Counted from the stretch's first letter, positions 32,040 through 43,107 are shown. The stretch: 64,000 bases of DNA from Liopterus haemorrhoidalis (GCA_963971575.1 OZ020611.1:147896419-147960418); one strand, 5' to 3'. Notes: generated by a model from the letters alone, not told the origin. Program-made: numbers and translations.

Positions 32040-32754
32040 AATCCTTCTCGAACATAATTAAATATCTACCCGTGTAATTTTAATGCAGAATTAGGGCAAG
32101 CGGTCTCAAATTCTGTATGCAGCTTTTCTAATACATTTTCACTGAACCTTCAGTGCCTGCTTTTGTTTTTAATCAATTTATTTAGGCAAGGAGTTTCTAA
32201 CAGAGGTTGCGGTTCATACTCTTGTAAGACAGGTTTTTTAAAAGTAGACCACAGGCATTTTAAATCTGTGCTGGTTAATATTTCCATACACAATATATTG
32301 TTTCTGGAACAAAAAGAAAAACCAACAGAAACCACACAAAAAAAAAAAGAAAAATCAAATATTACAATCAATCAATGCCCTGATCTTGGCTTCTTTCATT
32401 TTGGTTTGTTAACCACCTGGTACAAAATAATAGGACAGCTGAAATGTGTTTGCATGTAGTTCCTGATTTACAGGTGCAGGACATATTTAAAACTTCAACA
32501 TCATTACTAAATTTTAATTTCCCAGTGACTTCGTGAGGTGGTGTTCTCAAACTGCTTGCTTGTAAACATAACCCACATATGTCGACATGCTCATCATTTT
32601 TGTCCAAAATATGTCCGGCGTTTAAAAACTCTTCTCCTTCAACTACACACCTAGAAGAAGGTGTTGCACTTAAAAAATTAAAATAATTTAATAAAGATAG
32701 CTGTTTATTATCCATTGCAAATCGATGATTTAACATGTAAACAAATATGGACAA
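32040..32754 (-). pseudogene. SWIM zinc-finger protein of a dispersed family, broken
   Basis: Minus-strand frame from 32754: FLSATPSSRCVVEGEEFLNA, GHILDKNDEHVDICGLCLQA, then the SWIM motif CTCKSGTTCKHISAVLLFC (CxC-x7-CxH with spacing shortened by one). After a frame change the sequence continues at 32300-32150 as STDLKCLWSTFKKPVLQEYE ... NKLIKNKSRH, a stop, then RFSENVLEKLHTEF. Such SWIM proteins occur in many copies in arthropod genomes and are probably element-encoded (inference). Non-functional here because of at least one frameshift and two stops. Confidence 0.65.
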
Positions 32755-32925
32755 CTTTCACATTACTCGTTTCAATCAGCTGTTCACAGCGCTCGTAGCG
32801 CCGCCATCGGGCATTGTTGTACCCAATATGAACATCGAACCGTCAGGAAGCTTGGTTAAAACAGATAATAAAAAAAGCGTGTGCAGTGGCTGTCTAAGAC
32901 ATAACAGATGACAAAACATGGATTT

Positions 32926-34210
32926 ACGAGGGTTGCCTTATTTCGGGTTTTATATTTCGGGATTTGGGATCAAAAACAATTATTTATCAACAAAAGTGGC
33001 TTTATTGTTTTTCAAAATATTCTCCATGAAGTTCAATACACTTTTGCATGTTTCCACTCCGGTTGAGGCGTTTTCCACTGCGATTGTCAAATTATATGGG
33101 ATCCAACAAATCTTTTTGACGGCCAAATGTTCATGCAGTAGTGAATGTATGCTAGTCCCACTAATGCCCAAGTATACCTCAATCTCACGATAAGTCATAT
33201 GACGATATTGCAGTATCAGTTCACGCACTGCAACAATGTTTTCCGGAACAACAACCGATTTTGGATGACCTTCACCAAATTCGTCCTTAAGGCGGCGCAC
33301 AACCCTATAGTCCTCAATAGTTTCTTATACAAAACTAATAATCGGAAATAAAATTAATAACAATCTATATATCAAAATTTGCAGCGAATTTTTATCTATC
33401 TAATAGGATATTTTTAATTGTAGAAAAAACTGTTAGGTAGTTGTAAATAAGCAAATTGCATTATAGACGCCATATTGTAAACCAATCGACGCATATTTGC
33501 GTACGATGCGGCAAATTGTACCTAAAGCTTCATTCTACAAATATGATTCTAGCTATTTTGTTGTATTGTGAAAATTACTTATAGTTATTGTACTTGGTAA
33601 TCTATTTTTGCCGCCTTCTTGAATCTGCCGCGGTTTTCAAAATTGGTGTTACAGGTAAAAATGATTTATTTTTCATGAAGAATACGTGTACCAAGTGGCA
33701 TTTTATTATCTTTAAGTATAATATTTTTCGACGAAGGCTCTAAACTATAAGTAATCAAGTCGAAAAAAAAATTGACGTATTATTTGACCATTTCTACACA
33801 AAACTATATAAATATAAAAGTTATTCGAAACCCACAAATAGATTTAAAAAATTACAGAAAAATATCTCTGATGTCAATTTTTAAGTTATTGAGCGATAAT
33901 ATTTTTACTATAAATGTTTCTACAATTAAAACTACCATATTAGATAGATACAAATTCGGTGCAAAATTTGATGTATAGGTTGATACTAATTTTATTTCAG
34001 ATTTTTAGTTTTGTATAGGACACTAGTAACCTCCGGGGGTTATACGCAGCCTTAAGCGAACTACGGCCACGATTGAAGACGGCAAACCATCGATAAACAG
34101 TAGTCCTTGATGGTGCTTCATCGATGCACTGTTGTTGGGTTAATCCACGTCGAAAGTTGTAAAAAATAATCGCTCGAAAATGTTCAAGAGTTAATTCAAT
34201 TTTTTGAAAA
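32926..34210 (-). pseudogene. internally deleted mariner, minus strand, split by a MITE
   Basis: The terminus CGAGGGTTGCCTTATTTC at 32926 follows TA. The minus-strand C-terminal stub (KSVLNFMENILKNNKATFVD) is fused at about 33090 to the N-terminal HTH region (HPKSVVVPENIVAVRELILQ, YREIEVYLGISGTSIHSLLH), so the catalytic core is deleted. The frame stops at about 33291 and resumes at 34056-34210 (LTQQQCIDEAPSRTTVYRWF, NRGRSSLK). The break is a separate insertion (33292-34049). The 5' terminus was not found. Confidence 0.8.
33292..34049. mobile_element. 758-bp MITE inside mariner, CCTTAAG duplication
   Basis: CCTTAAG occurs at 33285-33291 and 34050-34056, exactly where the mariner frame is interrupted. 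Ends are imperfect inverted repeats (GCGCACAACCC and, inverted, GCGTATAACCC; further in TATACAAAACTA pairs with TAGTTTTGTATA). AT-rich interior with no convincing ORF. Duplication length (7-9) fits hAT or MULE-like elements. Confidence 0.7.
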
Positions 34211-34276
34211 TGAATTTTTCAAGTACTGTAGCAATACAAGTTCAAACTGCATTCTAACGTTTGAACGGACTTTAGG

Positions 34277-34692
34277 CATATAGTTTTCTTTGGTTTAAGC
34301 GGAACTAGATTTTGACAACTAGTATTTTTTAACGTTTAAATGAGGCTTTTGATCATTTTGTTTAGCAAAAGCCCATTTCGATAGTTCAAGAGAAAGCTTA
34401 TGACAACTTACAAAAATAAAAATTCTATTTAGTTCACTTCAAATATTATAGAGAGCTCATGACAACTTAAAAAAAAGAAAATTCCAGTTAGTTCCGCTTA
34501 AACCTTTGGAATAGCCTTTAATCTATTTCACTGGTTTAAACGGAACTAGATTTTGATAACTAGTAACTTTTAACGTTTAAATAAGGCTTTTGATCATTTT
34601 GTTTAGCAAAAGCCCACTTCAATAGTGTAATAGACAGCTTACAAAAATAAAAATTCTATTCAGTTCCGCTTAAACGTTTGGAATAGCCTATA
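34277..34692 (+). mobile_element. two tandem MITE family A copies
   Basis: Copy one 34277-34519 and copy two 34520-34692 both run from TTGGTTTAAGCGGAACTAG-type starts through TTGATCATTTTGTTTAGC to TTTGGAATAGCCT. The first has an extra internal ACTTCAAATATTATAGAGAG block, i.e. a partial third unit. Tandem placement suggests insertion of one into the end of another. Confidence 0.8.
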
Positions 34693-34800
34693 GCTTTGTT
34701 TATTATTATTATTTTTTTTTTCATACTCAGTGGTTGGTGAATACGTTAATTAGGCGATGCGTCGCATCAGGGTGCCTTTCTCAAAAGGCGCTGAAGTGAA
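34693..34800. other. unassigned spacer
   Basis: Poly-T tract, then sequence without recognised features. Confidence 0.35.
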
Positions 34801-35190
34801 CAGAACCAAGTCAAAATAGTTTCAGGGATAACCTTTAAGTGAGGCTTTTATTTAGTTTTTGATATATGACTTTTCAACATTTCTATTTTTAAAACGGTCC
34901 CTAGTCAAAATAGTTTTAGGGATATTAAAGTTACTTTTTTTAAAAAAGTTAACAAAACATGAGAAATCCAAAAACTCAAACAGCAAGTCTCTATCTTCAG
35001 CTGTTTTAAAATAACGATTGATTGAAATTTTGAACATTTTTAATAGTTTTTCGAAACGATTCCAAGGTAAAATAGCTTTAAGGATGTTTTTTTTTTGTGC
35101 AGCAAACAAAACGCTAGAAATCCAAAAATTCAAAACGCATGTCTATGTCAAATCGTTTTTAAATTATGACTTTTTGAAATATTGAAAATT
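34801..35190. repeat. tandem duplication, ~150-165 bp units
   Basis: TCAAAATAGTTTTAGGGAT and GTAAAATAGCTTTAAGGAT (34903, 35067), and GAAATCCAAAAACTCAAA and GAAATCCAAAAATTCAAA (34970, 35112), recur in order; a third partial TCAAAATAGTTTCAGGGAT occurs at 34811. A minus-strand 93-codon frame spans it but shows only the repeat, no known domain. Confidence 0.6.
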
Positions 35191-35522
35191 TTAACTTTTT
35201 ACCCAGCACTGATTACACTGGTCAACACAATTTTTGCTGACTTACATCTAAGACTTGTTTCTTACTAATTTGGTGCTGCTGAACTCAAATATCACATCAG
35301 TTTTTGCGTATCACATCAGATTTTTGCTCTACAACAAATACATATTTTCAGCCAAATAATGCTTCTATCGTTTAATTTTAGACGTCGATACTGTAATTGG
35401 TACAAATTTGGCGAACAATAAGGACTAAATAATTAGAAAATATTCTTAAAATTGTATTTATAGTGAAAGAAAGAAAATGAGAACAGTTAATGAGAAATGT
35501 TAAAATAAAAATAAAAAATAAT
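35191..35522. other. 3' flank of the 35.5 kb gene remnant
   Basis: AT-rich. A repeated CACATCAGNTTTTTGC motif occurs twice (35293-35325). CAGCACTGATTACAC at about 35204 weakly mirrors ATTCAGTGCTG at about 37366 and might be a terminal repeat. Confidence 0.35.
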
Positions 35523-37126
35523 TTAAGGATTAAATAGTCGTTTGTAAGATCTTCTGGAGTGCGCCATTCCCGATAAGTCTCTTTTAATACTCCAACAGTA
35601 GTCAGCCATCATGTGAGTATCCCACCTTCCTTGATAACGTCTCTCCATCTCTTTTAAATCCTGATGGAAACGTTCACCCTGTTCATCACTAACATCTCCA
35701 AGATTGACAGGAAATTTGTCAAGATGACTGTTTAAAAAATGAAGTTTCACGTTCATGTTGCACACCAGATGATGATAATTTTCAATCAAATTTTCAACGA
35801 CCTCCACATAGTTTTCGGCTTTTTTATTCCCAAGAAAATTTTTGATGAGCGCCACGAAAGACTGCCATGCATTCTTCTCCATATCATCCATATGTACAGT
35901 GAAATGTGGATCATTCACTAATTTTCTAATTTGTGCTCCGTCAAAAATGCCAGCTTTTAGCTTCTCAATACTGAGACTTTGAAATGTTTCAGATATATAT
36001 TTGAAACAGTCACCATCTTTGTTCAACGCTTTTACAAACTGCTTCATTAGACCTAGTTTAATATGAAGAGGGGGGAAAATGATTTTTGTTCGCTCCACCA
36101 AAGGTTCGTGTATTATGTTTGGGTCTCCAACATTTAAATCTATTCTCACCGGCCAATGCTTATCTCTCGCTCTGCTGTCCCATAAACACAAAAAACATGG
36201 ATATTTTGTGAATCCACCTTGTTGGCCAAGTAAAAAGTTTATCATTTTAAGATCTACACAGATGATCCACTTATGTTCGTTATATTTAATTAGTTCCAAC
36301 ACATTTTTAATTGTTTCGCATGCTTCCTTTAGAAGCACAGAATGGCCAATTGGAATTGAACCAAATGCATTTCCATTGTGGAGTAGAACGCACTTTAAAC
36401 TTCTCTTAGAGCTGTCCAAAAATAATCGCCATTCACTTGGGTCATATTGCGCCACACCCATAGAATTTAGTAAACCGGGCACATTATGGCAATATACTAA
36501 ATCATTGTCCATTTTAAAATATTGCAACAGATCTTTCTCTCTTGTACGAAAAAACGTAACTTTTGTGCCTTCTTCGAGTAAATGCTTTTCGTTCAGTCTT
36601 GAAGCTCGTAACTCTGATAGCAATTTTTGGAAGATTTAAATCTCTTACTAGATCGTTTAATTCGGCCTGGTTAAATCTCTGAGGTGTAGAAGAATTAGAA
36701 GGACTGCATTCGAAATCCAGGTCATCGTCATGCTCATTCATGTCACTAGACAGATCTTCCTCAAGTAAAGGAGACTCCCTAAAAACTGGCACAGGTATAT
36801 CATCAGAATGGGACATTGGACGCCTTGGTGAATCTAGGTTTGGGTAGGTGATTTTCTGCCTGGTTTTTTTGTTGTAGCCTGTAGTTTTTGTAAGGCAGAA
36901 ATAAGGCAGTCATCTGTGTGATTTTTAGGCTCTCTCCAAACCATGGTAATTTCGAATGCCATTTTCTTACGTTTCCTTTCCTCCACTGTCGTAAATTTTC
37001 GAAACAAGGCTTGCAAACTTTATGTGGAGCCCAAGACTTGTCCTGGTCGCCAAGTCTAACTTGAAAACAAAATTGTCCACTGTAAATTTTAAATTCCGGA
37101 CCTACTTGACATTTTTTTTCGATCAT
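35523..37126 (-). pseudogene. frameshifted gene of a dispersed, uncharacterised family
   Basis: The longest frame (36623-35523, 366 codons) is fully open: EWRLFLDSSKRSLKCVLLHN, GSIPIGHSVLLKEACETIKN, KWIICVDLKMINFLLGQQGG, YPCFLCLWDSRARDKHWPV, IIFPPLHIKLGLMKQFVKAL, DGAQIRKL, VSDEQGERFHQDLKEMERRY, HMMADYCWSIKRD. Upstream, 36816-36640 (acidic Asp/Glu-rich, then RFNQAELNDLVRDLNLPK) joins after a +1 shift in an A run near 36635. Further upstream, 37126-36860 (DQDKSWAPHKVCKPCFENLRQW, TMVWREPKNHTDDC) needs two more shifts. The intact protein would be ~500 residues. Homologous multi-copy proteins exist in insects and cnidarians without assigned function; the acidic residues VDLK and DEQGE could be nuclease ligands, so a transposase origin is plausible but unproven. 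Confidence 0.75.
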
Positions 37127-37797
37127 ATTGTATTTTAAATGTATGTAATTTAAAAACTTATATATTTGGCTAATTGCCTAAGTATCAAAGACCATAAACG
37201 TTAAAAAAAAAAACTAATTATCTTAAAAATATACGAATAAATTAAGGTTAATTTAATATTATTTATGAAATTTATTTTATTAAAATTTGCAGTTTACTGT
37301 TTAAAAAAAAAGATTTATTTTAACTTGCAATAGACTATATTAGTAACTACGTCACAAAATGGGATTCAGTGCTGCCGTTTCGCGGTTGGATTCCTTTAAT
37401 TTGAATTAAGCATGTTGTTTTTTTGTTAAATTGTATTTTGGAAATATAAATTAAGATTTCAATGTAAGAGAATGCTTCGCATCAAAACTACAAGTCAATA
37501 TTTATTTATTAAAATTCTTATTTTATACATTATAATTTAATATGTCAGAATATTATTTTGAAAATATTACGTTAACAATCGTTATTATGGCAAGTAACAT
37601 AGCAATAAGTGTGTATGCAATATCTAAATGGTTTGAAGGAACAATATGTTGTTTTTATTTTATCCATTATTGTTTTTCATTTTCATCTGTCAAAAAATGA
37701 ACAAATTTGCAATTAAGAAAGTAGCTGTAATGGTTACAATTTGGAGCAAAACAATACAGCATTATGCATTCTAAAATAAAATAATAATGCTAACTTA
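37127..37797. other. AT-rich non-coding stretch
   Basis: No repeat family or ORF recognised apart from the possible terminal repeat near 37366. Confidence 0.4.
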
Positions 37798-37933
37798 GGG
37801 CCGGTTTCCGAAAGCTTAGCAGAGTTTAATTTTTTGGTTAAATTCGGTTGCAATATAACAATCCCATATGTAACCATAGCAACCATTTTCTAACTATTTG
37901 GTTATAGTTAACTAGACTTTCAGAAACCGGTCC
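37798..37933. mobile_element. 136-bp PIF/Harbinger MITE, family C copy 2
   Basis: Ends GGGCCGGTTTCCGAAAGC / CTTTCAGAAACCGGTCC, TTA on both sides (37795-37797, 37934-37936). Interior TAACCATAGCAACCATTTT is shared with 8338-8472. Confidence 0.9.
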
Positions 37934-37936
37934 TTA

Positions 37937-39626
37937 GTGTTTATTAAAGAAATACTAAAGATATTTCGATTTTCATATTATTTAAAAACGTAACCTATAA
38001 ATATATCTTCGAATCCTTATTTATATATTTATAAAATCATTATTCTATAATATAAAGTAGCTGGACTGTATATATTAGTATATATTTATCAAAAATACAT
38101 ATATTTTGCTTCAAAATTGAACATATTAATAAAATTAAGGTAAAAAAAATTATGTCACATGTATGTGACGACACACTAACATGGTCCATTCTTATTAGCA
38201 AAACATTGATGTTAGCAATGAGGTTTTATGGCGTATGGTTTATATGACGTCATTCGATGTTAGCAACACGCATAATTCCTCGGGACATCTTCCCGCTCCC
38301 CGCCTAAGAGGGTGTTGGCTTCACAACACATCGCCCTTGTTCAGTCTCTATATTATACTACCTCATTGTTAATACCCAACTTAAAGAGAGATTTCCTCTC
38401 AACTTTTTATATTATATATTATCATAGACAAGAATAATATATAATATCGAGTTTATAAGAAGTTTAGACTTATTATTGTTATTTAATCAGTTATTTTAAT
38501 AATGTATGTAATAAAATACAGAGCTACAATAACTAAGATAAACATGTATCGAGTTATATGTTAATACAGGTGTAAAATATATTTATTGTAGAATGCAATC
38601 AAAGGATAATTCAAAATGTGTGTCTGCGTAGACATTGAACTCTGGTTACTTCATGACGAAAACTTTACAATAAAATTATTATAGCAGATGGCAGCACCGG
38701 CGATTTAAACATCTAGTGTTGTATGAAAAGGGTTTGAGCGCCAAAGGATTATAGGAAATTTTGTAGTAAAGGGTAAGTGAGACGAAATATATTATATCAA
38801 AATATGTTTATTGTTGCAGTTAACAATTGACAATTTTGATCAAACAAGTAAGACGTAAGAGTGATCCTAAAAGTTGATTTATTTTTGTTTATATTTGTAC
38901 CTTTTTTAAAATTCATTGAAATTAAGTTGATATGAAAATAATTTTTAAATATTTAATACCAATTTCAAAGCATACAAATAAATATTTAGTTAATAAACAA
39001 TAATAAACCAACATTACGTTCAAACTACATAACAATGTATAAAAAATTACAGTAACAGTTGAAAAACCCAAAAAACCTGCTTTTAAGAAAAAGCAATAGT
39101 CAGAGAAAATGTAAAATTACGTTTAAACTAAAGTGCGAAATGTCATAGTTTATATCACAATGCTAAATCTTAAACTACTTACCAAGATATAATAAAAAAT
39201 ATTGTCAAACTGGATAACAATCATTAAATTAAATTACACTTCAACACTAAAATCTAACAGATTACTTCATGGTAAGTGTAAATTGTTCTACAGAATGTTT
39301 CAAATTAATTAACTAAAAGTAGTTAGCGCTTCTAACGCGGAGCATTTTACACGATAAGAAATAAAATAAAATTTTGAAGTAAATTAAAATTTGATATTTC
39401 AAAATGAATGATTAAAATATATAATAGTAACATAAAAATATTATTGTTAATTTCTAAATAAATTATAAAATATAGTAAAATGAACAGTGGCTAATGGTTT
39501 AACATGAAACGTATGAAAACAAAGTCTTCATTGCACATGCGCGTAAACAAGTCGTCTTACGATACATAAGTGTACGACCATTCATATATTTTTCAAATGA
39601 CTTCATTTTAAAATATCGCTCTCAAT
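37937..39626. other. AT-rich intergenic stretch
   Basis: A short palindrome (TGTCACATGTATGTGACGA, 38153) and a moderately GC-rich island at 38260-38340 are the only landmarks; no coding frame or TIR pair recognised. Confidence 0.45.
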
Positions 39627-41460
39627 ATATCGTCACCCCAGAATTGGTTTGTCCTATCTTAATTTTTTAGTTTTTTGAGTTATTTTTGGGGTTTTCAGGA
39701 CTGTTTTGTTCTCTATCCATTCAAATATTTTACTTTTTGCAGCCACATTCGATATTTTTGACTATATATTTTGTTATATATCCAAAAAAATGATAACTGT
39801 TCAAATATTGTTTTGTTCTATGTCTTGTCTTAAAACTCTCATAATTTTATTTCATATCCAACTTTTCATTCAAACGCATGCGCGGTACCCTAAATTGCTT
39901 CAGCATGTTCACTATCCTAAAGTAAAACTGAAAATTATTCAATTGAAAGAGGAACACTTTTTTGATAATCAAATAATTTCAAAATCTTTTGATTTTTACA
40001 ATTTATCGCATAAAAATAAAATATTTAATTTATAAAAAAAGTTTTCTGTTAATTTTAATACTTTATTTTACAAAGAAAATGTAACAGTATATCAATTAAT
40101 TAGGAAAAGAACTAGAAAGGATATGCACAAAACGAATAATAATACCTTAGATGTTCCCAAACTAAACACAAAAATGTTACCCTATATGCCATCAGTAGAT
40201 CAAGAATATTATATTAAAATAGTTTTGTCATTTTCCTGAATATATTTTTTGTTCTATATTTGGTTTTCTTAATTTTAAAAATATTAGTTCTTGTATAGTT
40301 AAATTATAATTTACAATACAATATACAATAATAATATACCGGGTGAATTATTTAAGGAGCAACATACATGTATCACATATAATGTTAATGAACTGACTTA
40401 TTTCATTTGCAACATAGCAAATTATGAAAGCAAGCTCATATCCATGGCAACAGATATGCAATGGTAATTAGATATAAAAGTTATTTGACATGATAAAGTT
40501 CCTAGACGGCTAAAAAATAGTAAATTAGAAACAATAAATGAATTTTTATTAGTTTGTTTATATTTACATACAAACAAAAATAATAATGTCCTTAGTAGCT
40601 AAGTCCAAAAAATATTTAAAAAAATAATATTTTGTCTTTTCTATGGATATGATAAGCATTTCTTTTGAAATAACTCACTTCATTAACATTATATGTGAAA
40701 CATGTATTTTGCTCCTTAAATAATTCACCCGGTATAATATATAAATTAATAAAACATGTTTTTATTTTGATATTGTTTTTTTTTCTTTACCAATGGTTCT
40801 ATCTTCCAAAAAATATTTAAAACTTTCAGAAAATTTAACATTTTGTTCTATCTCCAAATTAAAAGTTCTTAATTAAGTCCCTTACATTAATTATTTGTTA
40901 AAAAAAATTAGTCATACCTTAAAGTCAACATGATTTTATCATTTTTTATTAAAAAAAAAAAAAAATGGTCTGAACATGATGTATAAAGTAAAGGAGACTT
41001 TAGTTGACAGATGACGGTTAATTAAAGCAATGGGAGAGAACTATAGCAATAAATTTTCCATTTTTGAATAGAGTCATATGATTTGTTCACAGACAAAGCT
41101 AGAAATAAAGAAAGAGATACAATTTGTTTCTTTGACAAGCCTGTCTTCCATCTAGTGGTGGGAATGCTGAATGCCCGGGCGTGTATACAAAGAGACATAC
41201 GTTGAAGTTACCATATTATAATGTAACAAAAAAGACAAAAACTATGAACGTACGTTACAGTAAGAAATCGAAATACGTTCTTGACATCTTACATAAAACT
41301 GTGTGAAATAGATATATATATTTCTTTATCGGTTCTCAATCGATCAATCTGTCAAGTAAATTCTCCTTTATTATACAAACAATATCACTCCTAACATTAA
41401 AATCTCTTTTCTCGTTTTACTGCAAAGTGGACTTAGAACAAACCAATACTGGGGTGATGA
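39627..41460. mobile_element. 1.8 kb DNA element with ~28-bp TIRs, superfamily unknown
   Basis: ATCGTCACCCCAGAATTGGT at the left pairs with ACCAATACTGGGGTGATGAT at the right (39635/41450 region). The phrase TTTTGTTCTAT and near variants recur along the element (39710, 39812, 40247, 40845), a possible subterminal binding repeat. A plus-strand 109-codon frame (39706-40035) is AT-driven and unrecognised. A 394-bp foldback is nested at 40339. Target duplication unclear. Confidence 0.6.
40339..40732. mobile_element. 394-bp foldback MITE, TA duplication
   Basis: CCGGGTGAATTATTTAAGGA at the left, its complement at the right, arms of ~60 bp including ACATATAATGTTAATGAA. TA at 40337-40338 and 40733-40734. 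Tc1/mariner-like target; no ORF. Confidence 0.88.
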
Positions 41461-42185
41461 TATGTATTCAAATCTATTTTACTAGAGTATAAAGTTAAAT
41501 TAATCAAAAAAACTAGATCATACAGCTCCTATATTGCCCACACTTCGTTCTTAAAAAAAATATAGTATATAAAAGCAGTGACGCTTTAAGCACATGAAGG
41601 GCCCCAGGTGCAGTCTAATTTTGAGCCGTTCGTCTTTATTTGTTGCATTCTCTTTATAAAAAAATCAACTGTATTTATAGTTTTTATTTTTTAAACCAAT
41701 ATTTTAAATATTTTTATAGATGGAATATTTAAAAAACAATATTTGAGCAGCATTAATTAACATTAAGTCTGAAATTTGTGTAAATGTTTACACAAATGTT
41801 CGTGAAAGAGCTCGTATTTGTGTGGCAGCAAGAGGCAGGTATTTTGACCAACATTATATTTTACAATAAGATCCAAATAAACCATTTATATAAAAATATT
41901 TACTATTAGTTATTCTAGGAATTATTTTGCAAAGTTAATTTTTGGTCATTCTGTTTGTTAACTATGTGACAATGTAATATTTTTTTGTTTTTTTTTTTTA
42001 CATATTCTTAGATCTCATCATATGAGAGTCTTAAATATGTTACACTTATCATGAAACAATCCTTACAATCAATTTTAGAAATATTGCATTATGAAAATTG
42101 CATTAAGAAATAATTACTGTACAACTTGTAATTATTATAAACAAAATTGATTTGTCCAAAATATGTTGTAAAATCACATGAGCTA
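41461..42185. other. intergenic, downstream of the FATP 3' end
   Basis: AT-rich; no repeat family or coding frame recognised. Confidence 0.45.
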
Positions 42186-42190
42186 TGTGT

Positions 42191-42196
42191 TTTATT
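42191..42196 (-). promoter_or_regulatory. AATAAA polyadenylation signal of FATP gene
   Basis: TTTATT on the plus strand, i.e. AATAAA 25 nt beyond the stop codon on the minus strand. Candidate only; a longer 3' UTR is possible. Confidence 0.45.
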
Positions 42197-42220
42197 TTTT
42201 CAGTCTCATTAATTTTTAAT

Positions 42221-42375
42221 TTATAATCTAATTTTTCCGCTATTTATTTGTTCATATATCTCTTTTGTAACTAATTCATATTGTCCAGAACTATTCATGT
42301 AGAAAATATTATCTGTTGTTGCTGTTGGATCGATGCCATCTTTTTGTAAATCAGTTTTTTTGAGCTTATAAGTAC
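42221..42375 (-). CDS. SLC27A/FATP-like acyl-CoA synthetase, last exon
   Basis: Acceptor TTTTCAG at 42382-42376 (minus strand). Two bases complete the Gly codon begun in the previous exon. The 50 residues TYKLKKTDLQKDGIDPTATT ... FYMNSSGQYELVTKEIYEQI, NSGKIRL, stop TAA (42223-42221), are the standard FATP C-terminus: TxxKLxKxxLxxxGFDP, FY, and the closing xxYxxIxxGxxRL. This lobe covers the active site after adenylation. The preceding intron is 7.3 kb and filled with repeats. Confidence 0.92.
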
Positions 42376-42800
42376 CTGAAAACAAAAAGAAAAACATTTA
42401 AACTGAGTACAGATGTATATTGATTTCAGAAATAAAATTTCATAAATAAATTCAATATAATCATCCAATTAAAGTAAAATATTAAAAAATATTATATGCT
42501 AGAAAAATAATCGATTTCTTCGAAAGGGACACTTAAGTGCAGACTTGTTTATTAGTCCTTAATATTATGAACATGGAACAGGAACTCGTAAATTCTATAG
42601 CAGTTCACAAAAATGTCAAATTAATAGATTAGAAATACTCGGACCATATGTGGAAAACTATTAATCTCTGTCTTGATATATTAACATTATTTTGGTTATT
42701 TATTCTAACGACATTGTTCTATCTAATTTAGTGTTATAACTTTCGTGTGACTTTTGAAGTAAACCTCTGGGACAGTTCGGTTTAAACAGTCATAAGGTTA

Positions 42801-43107
42801 ATAATAATAATAATAGGATCCCAACGACTAGATTGGAGTGTAAGGGACAGAGAAGGTAAGTTCTCCGTTTCTAGACCGCCGTCCATAGACATGAAAACCA
42901 CGTGGTCAGTGTAACATTTCGTCCGGTACTATTATCCCTGTATAAACAAGTACTCATTTTAAGTATTAAATACTCGACGCTGTGTCAACCCCAGAGCTGA
43001 CTGCACAATTTCGGAAGATAAAAATCCGAAGGAGGTGAGGGAGGATTTCGAACCCGTGTCTCTGTGATCCGTAGACAACCGTCTTACCACGGAGCCATGG
43101 CAACTCT
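42801..43107 (-). mobile_element. 307-bp tRNA-derived SINE with 10-bp TSD
   Basis: On the minus strand: A box TGGCTCCGTGGTAAGACGG and B box GGGTTCGAAATCC about 40 nt apart (a tRNA-like head), a ~200-nt unrelated body, and an (ATT)n tail at 42801-42816. Flanks CATAAGGTTA (42791-42800) and CATATGGTTA (43108-43117) form a 9/10 target duplication. Transcribed by Pol III and moved by a LINE with the same tail in trans (the ATT-tailed LINE at 1192-1215 is a candidate partner). In the last FATP intron, same strand as the gene. Confidence 0.88.

Larger units (their letters stand above)
31699..32773. mobile_element. THAP + SWIM DNA element
   Basis: 12-bp inverted ends GAAACGAGTAAT / ATTACTCGTTTC enclose two convergent gene remnants: a plus-strand THAP domain (31847) and a minus-strand SWIM zinc finger (32754). 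The mariner reading frame resumes on the far side, supporting insertion of the whole block. The superfamily is not recognised; no DDE nuclease remains. Confidence 0.55.
31350..32925 (+). pseudogene. decayed mariner, split by a THAP/SWIM element
   Basis: Left part 31350-31690: ALTHEHFGAMIF, APSLTIVDWWFNKFQ, FLKDEHLSSHP, YRDIVASLGISITRTN (both mariner HTHs) with several frameshifts. Right part about 32850-32925: ITDDKTWIYE, the degenerate first catalytic motif. Between them lies the 31699-32773 insertion. The right side is cut at the TA of WIY by another mariner end at 32924. Confidence 0.7.

Noticed and set aside
32924..32936. Single mariner spanning 31350-34210
   Set aside because: The plus-strand mariner is interrupted at WIY by a terminal repeat of a separate minus-strand mariner inserted at the TA; they are two elements.
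36079..36639. 186-codon plus-strand open frame
   Set aside because: Antisense shadow of the recognised minus-strand gene remnant; no domain of its own.
35204..37376. Terminal inverted repeats of the 35.5-37.1 kb gene remnant
   Set aside because: CAGCACTGATT and its distant complement share only ~10-11 bp and no target duplication; too weak to call element ends.
39706..40035. 109-codon open frame
   Set aside because: Very AT-rich, Phe/Ile/Lys dominated, no family resemblance; left as a note in the element entry.
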